From: Mycobacterium asiaticum
GTDB taxonomy: Bacteria > Actinomycetota > Actinomycetes > Mycobacteriales > Mycobacteriaceae
Assembly: GCF_001673315.1 (NCBI RefSeq)
Contig: NZ_LZLQ01000128.1
Location: 1 to 52,271 of the forward strand
Length of the DNA: 52,271 nt
Direction of reading: 5' to 3'
Part shown: positions 35,815-43,135 of the stretch, piece by piece
Layout: each line of letters begins with the position of its first letter
Position numbering within the stretch: the first letter of the stretch is position 1
Notes under the pieces: generated by a model
The model's input: the letters and a program-made list of their open reading frames with translations, nothing else
What the model was told of the DNA's origin: nothing
The model's database searches: none
Position numbers and translations under genes: made by a program

Positions 35815-38207
35815 ACGCGATGCTCTTCGTGGACGCGATGGTCGATCGGCTGGTGCTGCTCGACCAGGTGGGACCGGTGACCGGGCGGGGGGTCGGGACG
35901 ATCGAGGTCGGCGCGGTCGGGCTGGCCGCGGAATCGGTGCCAGAGCCGGCGACCGGCCAGCGCGACAAGGACCGCCGCCGCCGTGAGGGTGATCGCGAAC
36001 AGCACCTTGCCGTAGGCGTTGGAGTGCACCGAGAGTCGCACCGGGTCACCCAGGGACGTCCCGTCCGGGGTGCGCAGCCCGACGTCGATGGCGACCCGCT
36101 GGGTGAAGTTCACTTCGATCGGCACCCGCAGCGGCAGGTAGCCCGGCGGCAATTCGATCTCGCCGACATCGGTGACGGTCATTCCGGGCGGCGCGTTGAC
36201 CTGCAGCCGCACCCGGATCGGAACGGCCAGGCCGTTGTGTAAGGCCAGCGGGAGTGGGCTGTGCTCGGTGGCCAAGGTGTAGGAGCCGCCGGGATTGACG
36301 ATGGTCACGGAGCCGAAGAAATCGTCGATCGTGGTGCCGACCACCATGAGCCGTTGCTGGGCCAGTCCGCTGCGGGTGTCGGGCGGCACTGATTGGCTCA
36401 AGGCCCGCAGCATGTCCTCGCGCAGTGGTGCGGTGTACTGCGGCCCGGTCAGGCCGGTGCGCTCGTCGGTCATCAACGCCGACGTCAGCTTCCACAATCG
36501 CGCCACCTGCCCGGAGACCTGGCTGGTGACGTCATCGCCGAACCGGCCCCGCACCCCCGGATAGACGCCGGGCGGTTGCGGCGGTTCGGTGCGGGCCGCC
36601 GCGTCGGCGACCAACGCCGGAAGCGGACGGGGGACGGCCAACCCGGAACGGATGGCGGTGGCCAGCGTGGTCAGGATGGATTGCGCGTCGTCACCCTGCA
36701 GATTCCACGACGCCGGCGGAACCAGAATCTGGGTGCGCGGTGCCGCGTCAGGGGTCAGGCTGCGCCACAGCATGGCGCCCAGGGCGTCCTGGCGGCGTGC
36801 GGTAATCGAATCGTGGGTGAGCCGGATGGACAATGCCGGGTCAAGGTAGGTCGGCACGGTGGGGTTGGTCCCGGCGCCGGCCAGGGCGGCCCCGACGGCG
36901 GGATCGAAGGGCGCGGCTACCACCCGCGGTGCCATGCGCCGCGGCGCAATCTCAGCGCTGCTCGGGGTGCCGTCTTGGGCGGAGAAGTCGGCCGCGGCCA
37001 CGGCGACCGTGCTGTCGTTGGCGTTGAGCAGGCTGACGGCGCGTCCGGTCAGTGGCCCGTCAGGCAGCAGGGCGGTGCCGCGTACGGAGGTGACGTCCAG
37101 AATGCGGTCGACGATGTCGCCGGTGCTGACCGTCGCGGTCGAGCTGAGGCCAGGGTCGTTGACGCGCTGTAAGGCATCCAGGTCCACCTGGGCGTACGGC
37201 AGCGGCACCACGCAGGTGCGATGGGCCAGCGCCCGCAGCCGGTTGAGCCACAGCGTCGCGGCGGACTGACCGGTGCCCGGATGGGTAGGAGTGCCCGGCA
37301 ACTGGGCGGCGCCATCGCGCGAATTGGACACCGCATAACCCGCGGTCATCGCGTTGACCGTGACGAGGAGGTCGGGGTCGACGGCCAGGCACAATGCGCG
37401 GCCGACGGCGCCGTCGGGATCGACGTCGCGGCTGGTGGCGAGCTCGGCCGCGGACAGCAGCGTGTCCAGCCGGCCGCCGTTGGCCAGGGAGTTGGCCAGA
37501 TCGTCGTCGACGAGGCGGACCGGAATGGTGCCGCCGGGAACCCCGGGAGCCAGCCTGGGCCGGTCGGCCAGCGGCCACAGCATGGTGATCCAGACGGGCT
37601 TGCTGGTTTCGGGCGCGACCGCCTGCTCGATCTCAGCGGCTTTGTCCGGCGGCACCCCTACTACCGGCAGCAGGAACCGCGCGTTGTCGAGCCGGGCGGG
37701 TGCGCCGTAGTCGGGGGTGCCGTTGACGTTGACCAGCAACGGATAGATGCCGGGCTGACTGATCGTCAGTGACGGCTTGGTCAGTGAGCGCAGCGGCGCG
37801 GACAAGATGAACCCGACCTGCTGTCCGCGCTGCAGTTCGGGGGCCACCGTCAGGAAATCGGCTGCGGCCTCGTACTGGTCGGTGCTGCCGTCGAGCGAGG
37901 TGCGCAGCCCGGTTGAGGTGGTGACCGCGGATGCGTGCTCCAGTCGGACCATGACGTCGCGGACCGGGCGGTCACCGATGTTGGTGACCATGCCGCTGAC
38001 GGTGACGACGGGCTCGCTGGTGGTGGTGACCACGTCCGGGGTGACCTGGTCGATCCGCACCTGGACGAAGGGCGTCGCGGTGGGTTCACCCGCGCCCGCC
38101 AGGGGTGTGGTGGCCGGCGCGGTGAGCAGTACGCCGAACCCGGCGACGATGCCGATCACTGCGGCGAGACGCACCAACCTGGTCCATCGGTGTCTGCGCG
38201 CGATCAC
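35811..38207 (-). CDS. Large exported membrane-anchored protein (Rv3909-like, DUF6049)
   Basis: 798-aa protein with an N-terminal signal sequence (basic RRHRWTRLVR then hydrophobic, cut probably near residue 38), a long extracytoplasmic part, and one C-terminal transmembrane helix (about 734-756) followed by a basic cytoplasmic tail rich in Asp/His/Pro. Length and position match M. tuberculosis Rv3909 (802 aa), essential in several screens and always next to murJ. No catalytic motif is recognisable; the early part (VVTVSGMVTNIGDRPVRDVMVRLEHA) looks Ig-like. Starts at a GTG overlapping the mutT4 stop and ends overlapping the murJ ATG, so the three are one operon. A role with MurJ in envelope assembly is an inference from linkage. 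Confidence 0.87.
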   Translation of the reverse strand: MIARRHRWTRLVRLAAVIGIVAGFGVLLTAPATTPLAGAGEPTATPFVQVRIDQVTPDVVTTTSEPVVTVSGMVTNIGDRPVRDVMVRLEHASAVTTSTGLRTSLDGSTDQYEAAADFLTVAPELQRGQQVGFILSAPLRSLTKPSLTISQPGIYPLLVNVNGTPDYGAPARLDNARFLLPVVGVPPDKAAEIEQAVAPETSKPVWITMLWPLADRPRLAPGVPGGTIPVRLVDDDLANSLANGGRLDTLLSAAELATSRDVDPDGAVGRALCLAVDPDLLVTVNAMTAGYAVSNSRDGAAQLPGTPTHPGTGQSAATLWLNRLRALAHRTCVVPLPYAQVDLDALQRVNDPGLSSTATVSTGDIVDRILDVTSVRGTALLPDGPLTGRAVSLLNANDSTVAVAAADFSAQDGTPSSAEIAPRRMAPRVVAAPFDPAVGAALAGAGTNPTVPTYLDPALSIRLTHDSITARRQDALGAMLWRSLTPDAAPRTQILVPPASWNLQGDDAQSILTTLATAIRSGLAVPRPLPALVADAAARTEPPQPPGVYPGVRGRFGDDVTSQVSGQVARLWKLTSALMTDERTGLTGPQYTAPLREDMLRALSQSVPPDTRSGLAQQRLMVVGTTIDDFFGSVTIVNPGGSYTLATEHSPLPLALHNGLAVPIRVRLQVNAPPGMTVTDVGEIELPPGYLPLRVPIEVNFTQRVAIDVGLRTPDGTSLGDPVRLSVHSNAYGKVLFAITLTAAAVLVALAGRRLWHRFRGQPDRADLDRPDPPPGHRSHLVEQHQPIDHRVHEEHRV

Positions 38208-38950
38208 GGCCCCTGCCCGTGACCGTTCTTCTTGCCCGGTTCGGACTCGTCGGCGTGGCGGGTGCGGGAATGGGTCTGCGGTCGGCGCCGGGGTGCACTC
38301 GGCGGCAGCGGCGGCAGCGCCTGTTCGCCGTCGTTCTGCAGCTTGTCAATCAGTTCGTCGGCGACTTCGGCCAAGCGGCGTTCGTCGGCGTAGGCGAGGC
38401 GGGACGGCAGTTCCCGGATCGGCACCCAGGCCACCTCGGCGACCTCGAGGTCCTCGTCGCACAGCTCTCCGCCCAGAAACCGCATTAGATAGTGGTGCAC
38501 GGTCTTGTGCACCCGTCGGCCATCGGTGACGAACCAGTAGTCGATGCGTCCCAGCGCGGCCAGCACGCTGCCCCGGATCCCCGTCTCTTCAGCGACTTCG
38601 CGAATGGCCGTTTGCTCGGCGGTTTCACCCATCTCGATGTGGCCCTTGGGCAGCGACCACAGCATCCTGCCACGCCGGTCGATGCGTCCGATGAGGGCGG
38701 CCACCTGCGATTCGCGAGGGCCGTCGATACCGTCTATCACCAGGCCGCCGGCGGAGGTCTCGTGGACGGTGCGCATCCGGTCGGTGCCGCGGCGAGGCCG
38801 GGTGCGGCGTTGGGCCGCTGTGGCCGGGGTGGGTGCTGTGTCCTCCGCGGGCTGGCCGTTCGTGTTTTTGTCGGCTGACCGCGTACCGCCACCACGGCCG
38901 CGACGCCGTCCGCGGCGTCGACGTGGTTTGGCCTGTTCGCCCTCCGACAC
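38204..38950 (-). CDS. mutT4: Nudix hydrolase MutT4
   Basis: 248-aa Nudix hydrolase, exactly the length of M. tuberculosis MutT4 when started at the GTG giving (V)SEGEQAKPRRRRGRRRGRG; an upstream ATG would add 32 unsupported residues. The first 65 residues are very basic (RRRRGRRRGRGGG). The Nudix box GHIEMGETAEQTAIREVAEETGI (about 125-147) has all metal-binding glutamates. The substrate is not determined by sequence; nucleotide pool cleaning or (d)NTP hydrolysis is usual for this family. First gene of the mutT4-Rv3909-murJ set and divergent from pcnA. Confidence 0.94.
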   Translation of the reverse strand: MSEGEQAKPRRRRGRRRGRGGGTRSADKNTNGQPAEDTAPTPATAAQRRTRPRRGTDRMRTVHETSAGGLVIDGIDGPRESQVAALIGRIDRRGRMLWSLPKGHIEMGETAEQTAIREVAEETGIRGSVLAALGRIDYWFVTDGRRVHKTVHHYLMRFLGGELCDEDLEVAEVAWVPIRELPSRLAYADERRLAEVADELIDKLQNDGEQALPPLPPSAPRRRPQTHSRTRHADESEPGKKNGHGQGP

Positions 38951-39137
38951 CCAAGCGATATTAGCTGGCACGGGCCGGTCTTCCGGATGCACTCGCCGTT
39001 GGCGTGCACCTTTGATCACTTCCGTCGCCACTGTCGCATATGCCACAGCAGCCTCTGGATCTGGCGGCGCTATTTTTGCCCGGCTTGCCGCGACAGCGCT
39101 CGGGACGGTGGGGCGTTGCTGGACGCCGCGTGGGCTT

Positions 39138-39175
39138 AGTCACCATCGGAGTCACCATCGAAGTCCGACTAGGGT
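39138..39175 (+). promoter_or_regulatory. pcnA promoter region with 12-bp direct repeats
   Basis: AGTCACCATCGG (39138-39149) is repeated as AGTCACCATCGA (39150-39161), just before a -10-like TAGGGT (39170-39175). The GTG of pcnA lies 9 nt after the -10, so the mRNA would be nearly leaderless. The 233-nt mutT4-pcnA gap shows nothing else clear. Confidence 0.4.
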
Positions 39176-39183
39176 AAGTCCAC

Positions 39184-40644
39184 GTGGCCGAACCCCTCCT
39201 GGACGCCGAGCTGCTGACCGCCGCGGCGGTGGCGTTGCAGCCGTACTCGCCTGTGCTGAGTCAGCTGGGCGCGGCGTTCGCGGCTGCCGGTCACGAGTTG
39301 TACCTGGTCGGGGGGTCGGTGCGGGATGCGGTGCTGGGCCGGTTGAGCCCGGACCTGGATTTCACCACCTCCGCGCACCCGGAGCAGGTGCAGAAGATTG
39401 TGCGGCCGTTCGCCACTGCGCTGTGGGACACCGGCATCGAGTTCGGAACCATTGGTCTCGCCATTGCCGACGGCGCGCGGGAGCACCGGCTGGAGATCAC
39501 CACCTTCCGCGCCGACACCTACGACCAAGTGTCGCGCAATCCCGACGTGCGGTTCGGCGAGCGCCTCGAGGACGATCTGGTGCGCCGTGACTTCACCGTC
39601 AACGCGATGGCCGTGCGCATCACCGCCAGCGGGCTCGGCGAATTCCTCGACCCGCTCGACGGGCTGGTGGCGCTGCGCGCCCGGGTGCTCGACACCCCGT
39701 CGTCCCCGCAGGCGTCCTTCGGCGACGACCCGTTACGGATGCTGCGCGCCGCGCGGTTTGTCTCTCAACTCGGCTTCACCGTGGCGCCGCGGGTGCGCAC
39801 TGCGATCGAGGAGATGGCCCCGCAGCTGGAGCGGATCAGTGTCGAGCGGGTGGCCGCCGAGCTGGACAAGTTGTTGCTGGGCAAGGACCCGGTGGCCGGC
39901 ATCGACCTGCTGGTGCAGACCGGGATGGGCGAAGTGGTGCTGCCCGAGGTCGGCGGCATGCAGATGGCCATCGACGAGCATCACCAGCACAAGGACGTAT
40001 ACCAGCATTCACTGACCGTGCTGCGTCAGGCCATCGACCTGGAGGACGATGGCCCCGATCTCGTATTGCGTTGGGCCGCACTGCTACACGACATCGGCAA
40101 ACCCAATACTCGCCGGCACGAACCGAACGGCGGGGTGAGTTTTCACCACCACGAGGTGGTGGGCGCCAAGATGGTCCGCAAGCGGATGCGGGCGTTGAAG
40201 TATTCCAAGCAGATGGTCGATGACGTCTCGCACCTGGTGTATCTGCATCTGCGTTTCCACGGCTACGGCGAGGGCAAGTGGACCGATTCGGCGGTGCGTC
40301 GCTACGTCACGGACGCCGGGCCGTTGTTGCCGCAGCTGCACAAGCTGGTCCGCGCGGATTGCACCACCCGCAACAAGCGTCGGGCAGCACGATTGCAGGC
40401 CAGTTACGACCGGTTGGAGGCGCGGATCGCCGAACTTGCCGCGCAGGAGGATCTGGCCCGTGTCCGCCCCGATCTGGACGGCAACGAGATCATGCGGCTG
40501 CTCGGCATCCCGGCCGGCCCACAGGTGGGGGAGGCGTGGCGATTCCTCAAGGAGCTTCGGCTGGAGCGCGGGCCGCTGCCGGCCGACGAGGCCACCGCTG
40601 AACTGTTGGCTTGGTGGAATTCGCGGGGAGACGGTTCGGACTAG
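39184..40644 (+). CDS. pcnA: CCA tRNA nucleotidyltransferase / poly(A) polymerase family protein
   Basis: 486-aa class II nucleotidyltransferase that adds or repairs the 3' CCA of tRNA; CCA is not encoded in the tRNA genes of this window. The head domain has LYLVGGSVRDAVLGRLSPDLDFTT (about 39-62), with the GS and DxD motifs, and LVRRDFTVNAMAV (about 136-148). An HD domain follows (HKDVYQHSLTVLRQ.., LRWAALLHDIGKPNTR, about 268-311), then HHHEVVGAKM and HLVYLHLRFH. It starts at a GTG and the stop lies within a 15-bp hairpin. Orthologous to Rv3907c (480 aa). Confidence 0.95.
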   Translation: MAEPLLDAELLTAAAVALQPYSPVLSQLGAAFAAAGHELYLVGGSVRDAVLGRLSPDLDFTTSAHPEQVQKIVRPFATALWDTGIEFGTIGLAIADGAREHRLEITTFRADTYDQVSRNPDVRFGERLEDDLVRRDFTVNAMAVRITASGLGEFLDPLDGLVALRARVLDTPSSPQASFGDDPLRMLRAARFVSQLGFTVAPRVRTAIEEMAPQLERISVERVAAELDKLLLGKDPVAGIDLLVQTGMGEVVLPEVGGMQMAIDEHHQHKDVYQHSLTVLRQAIDLEDDGPDLVLRWAALLHDIGKPNTRRHEPNGGVSFHHHEVVGAKMVRKRMRALKYSKQMVDDVSHLVYLHLRFHGYGEGKWTDSAVRRYVTDAGPLLPQLHKLVRADCTTRNKRRAARLQASYDRLEARIAELAAQEDLARVRPDLDGNEIMRLLGIPAGPQVGEAWRFLKELRLERGPLPADEATAELLAWWNSRGDGSD

Positions 40645-40663
40645 TGCGACTGGTCCGAACCGT
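40631..40663 (+). terminator. Strong 15-bp hairpin containing the pcnA stop codon
   Basis: Left arm ACGGTTCGGACTAGT (40631-40645), loop GCG, right arm ACTGGTCCGAACCGT (40649-40663). All 15 positions pair, one as G-U. The pcnA TAG (40642-40644) is in the left arm. No U-tract follows, as in many mycobacterial terminators. Confidence 0.75.
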
Positions 40664-40710
40664 GCCATCCCACGCTGGGCGCTGACGCCTGTCGGCAGGG
40701 CGTGATCGCG

Positions 40711-40737
40711 GGAACCCGGGGCCTGACCGACGCGTCC
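40711..40737 (+). promoter_or_regulatory. ECF (SigM-like) promoter, apparently leaderless
   Basis: GGAAC (40711-40715), 17 nt, then CGTCC (40733-40737). This fits the SigM consensus (GGAAC, CGTC plus purine) except for the last base. Transcription would begin at or next to the ATG at 40746. sigM lies 8.6 kb away in the same window. Confidence 0.5.
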
Positions 40738-40745
40738 AAGCAGGC

Positions 40746-41255
40746 ATGGAGTACTGCTTGGCCGGAGATGACGGCAACGCGTCGATCTGGACCCGCCCGC
40801 CCGATCTCGACCTCGACGGCGACGGGAGCCTCGACGCGATCGGCCTCGACCTGGACGGTGACGGGATGCGTGACGACGCCCTTGCCGATCTCGACGGTGA
40901 CGGGTTCGCCGATCATGCGGTGTTGGACCTCGACAACGACGGGTCTCCCGAGAGCTATTTCGTTGACGAGGGAGCAGGGACGTGGGCGGTGGCCGTCGAT
41001 CGGGCTGGACAGGTGAGATGGTTCGGGCTGGACGGAGTCGAACACAGCGGCGGGCCGCTGGTGGACTTCGACGGTGGAGGTCGCCCGGATGACCGACTCT
41101 TCGACGCCAACGGTGACGGTTTGGCGGACCGGGTGCTGTGCAGCGGTCCCGGAGGAATGACGGGATACGTCGACACCGATGGCGACGGCCGCTGGAATAT
41201 CCGGCTGACCGACAGCGATGGGGATGGCGCCGCAGACGGCGCAAGCACCCTATGA
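40746..41255 (+). CDS. DxDxDG-repeat protein (Rv3906c-like)
   Basis: 169-aa acidic protein made almost entirely of about eight calcium-loop-like repeats (DLDLDGDGSLD, GLDLDGDGMRD, DLDGDGFADH, DLDNDGSPES, DFDGGGRPDD, DANGDGLADR, DTDGDGRWN, DSDGDGAADG). Similar loops in dockerin and thrombospondin type 3 repeats bind calcium. No signal peptide or transmembrane segment is visible. It has the same length as M. tuberculosis Rv3906c, whose function is unknown. In M. tuberculosis the next genes are esxF-esxE-cpnT; here the ESX-2 genes esxD-esxC follow instead. Expressed probably from its own ECF-type promoter. Confidence 0.85.
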   Translation: MEYCLAGDDGNASIWTRPPDLDLDGDGSLDAIGLDLDGDGMRDDALADLDGDGFADHAVLDLDNDGSPESYFVDEGAGTWAVAVDRAGQVRWFGLDGVEHSGGPLVDFDGGGRPDDRLFDANGDGLADRVLCSGPGGMTGYVDTDGDGRWNIRLTDSDGDGAADGASTL

Positions 41256-41498
41256 ATTCAATTGCTCTACTAAGCACAGCTAACTGACAACGACCATTCC
41301 GCGGATCGCTGAAAATCGTAAACGGGACTGTTCGTACAACTTCTGAGTTTGACAGGCAGTCAGTTCTGGTGTGCACTAAACAGCCTGCTTGACCCCCTGT
41401 GCAGCCTCGGCACCGACTGAAGTGACAGCTCGTCGGCCCTGGTCTAGCTTTACCCAGACCCTGGCTCGCACAGCGTGCTTAATTGAGGAGAAGTAAAT
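41256..41498. other. Junction between the DxDxDG gene and ESX-2 (no gene)
   Basis: 243 bp with no coding potential. By comparison with the M. tuberculosis order, about 14 genes (esxF to PPE69, including eccB2 and eccC2) are missing at this point. No insertion sequence, tRNA or obvious long repeat is visible. It must contain the esxD promoter; AGGAG lies just before the esxD ATG. Confidence 0.6.
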
Positions 41499-41825
41499 AT
41501 GGCAAACGCGACAGTTGTTACACCGGAGCTGCTGCGCAGTACCCAGCAGCGGATAGAGACCCGTCTACAGGAGGCGGCGACGATCGCCAATCAGTACTTG
41601 AGCGGCCACGAGAACATCATCAGCGCGACCGGATGGGCAGGCGATGCCGGCTCCACGTCACTGAATACCGCGGGCCAGATTCATCACGATTTGCAGCAGA
41701 TCATGACGGGCGGTCACCGGCTGGCCAGCGGCCTCGGTCGCGCGGCGGTCCTCATGGAAAACCACGAAGCTGACGCAGCGCACAACCTCAATGGCGTCTT
41801 CGGCGGGGGAGCGCAAGCGGTCTGA
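41499..41825 (+). CDS. esxD: WXG100 protein EsxD
   Basis: 108-aa Esx protein (107 aa in M. tuberculosis EsxD). Two amphipathic helices flank a turn with WAG (W-x-G) in SATGWAGDAGS (about 44-54). The second helix contains QIMTGGHRLASGLGRAAVLMENHEAD, matching the EsxD pattern. The known YxxxD/E secretion motif is not exact (MENHEAD). It is expected to pair with EsxC as a heterodimer secreted by a type VII system. The ATG follows TTGAGGAG. First gene of the ESX-2 series here. Confidence 0.93.
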   Translation: MANATVVTPELLRSTQQRIETRLQEAATIANQYLSGHENIISATGWAGDAGSTSLNTAGQIHHDLQQIMTGGHRLASGLGRAAVLMENHEADAAHNLNGVFGGGAQAV

Positions 41826-41880
41826 TCGCATCGCCAACCCCTCCGTAATCGATGACCTCACCACCTAAGGAAACAACTCC

Positions 41881-42171
41881 ATGACAGATCACATCGTCTA
41901 CAACCACGGCGCCGTCGTCGGCTTCGCCGGCGAGGTCGGAGCACAGGCCGCGCAATTGATGGAAATCCACGCCGACGTCCTGCACCTCACCCAGGGGCTC
42001 GGGGACTTCTTTCAGGGCCATGGCGCCACTGCGTTCTTCGACGCGCAACAGCAGATGCTGCACGGCCTCGAAGACATGATTCAAACCGTGAGCCGGCATG
42101 CTCACACCGTGCACAGCGTGGACGAGATGGCCCAGGCGACCGACGCACAGATGGGTGCCTTGTTCACCTAG
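41881..42171 (+). CDS. esxC: WXG100-superfamily protein EsxC
   Basis: 96-aa Esx protein (95 aa in M. tuberculosis EsxC). The helix-turn-helix pattern has no WxG; the turn reads FFQGHGATAFFDAQQQM, as in EsxC of other species. It begins MTDHIVYNHGAVVGFAGEVG, close to the known start, after AAGGAA. Predicted partner of EsxD in a four-helix bundle. Its end TTCACCTAG is followed by two further copies of a TCATTCACCT motif and then a strong hairpin. Confidence 0.93.
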   Translation: MTDHIVYNHGAVVGFAGEVGAQAAQLMEIHADVLHLTQGLGDFFQGHGATAFFDAQQQMLHGLEDMIQTVSRHAHTVHSVDEMAQATDAQMGALFT

Positions 42172-42198
42172 TCATTCACCTGGCCATGTCATTCACCT
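42171..42198. repeat. 11-bp direct repeat after esxC
   Basis: GTCATTCACCT occurs at 42171-42181 and again at 42188-42198 (period 17), and the last codons of esxC (TTCACCTAG) share part of it. Probably small local duplications. Confidence 0.65.
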
Positions 42199-42219
42199 AA
42201 CCATTTCGATCGGACCGTA

Positions 42220-42242
42220 GGGCGCATGCATAGCGTGCGCCC
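42220..42242 (+). terminator. 10-bp hairpin between esxC and espG2
   Basis: GGGCGCATGC (42220-42229), loop ATA, GCGTGCGCCC (42233-42242); ten pairs, one G-U. Probably lets transcription stop or slow after esxDC so that the secreted pair is made in excess of the machinery. Confidence 0.65.
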
Positions 42243-42265
42243 TCGGCCCGCTTATGAAGGACATC

Positions 42266-43096
42266 GTGTTAACTACCACCGTCGACGGCCTGTGGGCACT
42301 GCAAGTGCTCACAGGCATCGAAACCGTCGCACCTGAACTTGGTTTGCGGCCCCACCTGCCCAGTGTGGAGCCCAAACAACTGGTGTGGGCGCACCCCGTC
42401 GCTGCCGAACTACGCGACGTCGGGGTCCTCGACGAATCCGGCGAAGTGGACCGGACCGTGGTGGAGTGGTTGACCGTGCTGTCGCGTCGCGACGTCGCGC
42501 TATTCGTCCAGATCCGTACCCCCGAGGATGACGAACCTGCCCGCGTGTTGATTGCCCGATTCGCTCAGTGGTGGGTCGCCATCGAGCGATCCGCCGATCT
42601 GGTCCGCCTCAGCGGGGTGGGCACCGCAACCACCGAGGCATCCGCCAGCTCAATGATTTACGCGGAGATCGAGCGGTTGTGCGGTCAGAACGCAGCGGCA
42701 CCGTTGCGGCCGGTCACTCTGGACTCGGACGCGCTGCGCGCGACAGCCGATCACCAAGCGTTGCAGGAATTCCTGGCTGGACAGCATCTCGAAGCCGATC
42801 AGTTGCGGACACTGGCGCTGGCCGCGGACCGCCACCGGTCCGCCCAAGCGTCCATTGTTGCCATCCAGTGCGGGGTGGCCTCCGGCCGAGCGCATCGGAT
42901 GCACATCGAGGCAAGCGCAGTCACGATCATCGATAGCCCGGCGGGACGGTTGGTCGCTGAGGACATCCATTCCGCCGGAAAGAAATGGATGATCATCGCG
43001 CCGGGCACGCAGGGCAACATAGCCGCGGCGATCAGTCACCTGGTGCGGCGCCTGCCGGCCGATCAGGAATGGTATTCGTACCGAAAAGTCGTGTAG
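42266..43096 (+). CDS. espG2: ESX-2 chaperone EspG2
   Basis: 276-aa EspG protein, exactly the length of M. tuberculosis EspG2 when started at this GTG, which gives (V)LTTTVDGLWALQVLTGIE and follows GAAGGA; the ATG 12 nt earlier lacks a ribosome site. EspG proteins bind the tip of PE-PPE dimers and guide them to their ESX system. Features are the alpha/beta EspG pattern, PVAAELRDVGVLDESGEVD, and the end SHLVRRLPADQEWYSYRKVV, typical of EspG. No PE or PPE gene is present next to it, so its clients must be elsewhere or absent. Confidence 0.92.
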   Translation: MLTTTVDGLWALQVLTGIETVAPELGLRPHLPSVEPKQLVWAHPVAAELRDVGVLDESGEVDRTVVEWLTVLSRRDVALFVQIRTPEDDEPARVLIARFAQWWVAIERSADLVRLSGVGTATTEASASSMIYAEIERLCGQNAAAPLRPVTLDSDALRATADHQALQEFLAGQHLEADQLRTLALAADRHRSAQASIVAIQCGVASGRAHRMHIEASAVTIIDSPAGRLVAEDIHSAGKKWMIIAPGTQGNIAAAISHLVRRLPADQEWYSYRKVV

Positions 43097-43114
43097 TCGA
43101 GAGGAATCCTTCAA

Positions 43115-43135
43115 GTGTTAGCAATCACGCCGTGA
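43115..43135 (+). other. Possible leader mini-ORF before the ATPase gene
   Basis: GTG at 43115, 8 nt after GAGGAA, would encode MLAITP and stop at 43133-43135, overlapping the GTG start of the ATPase gene (GTGA). The ATPase GTG itself has no good ribosome site, so coupled reinitiation is conceivable. Not proven; a six-codon frame can arise by chance. Confidence 0.25.

Noticed and set aside
41349..41377. TTGACA followed after 17 nt by TGCACT as an esxD promoter
   Set aside because: The -35 is perfect, but the -10 lacks the essential second-position A, and in mycobacteria the -10 carries most of the signal. The leader would exceed 110 nt.
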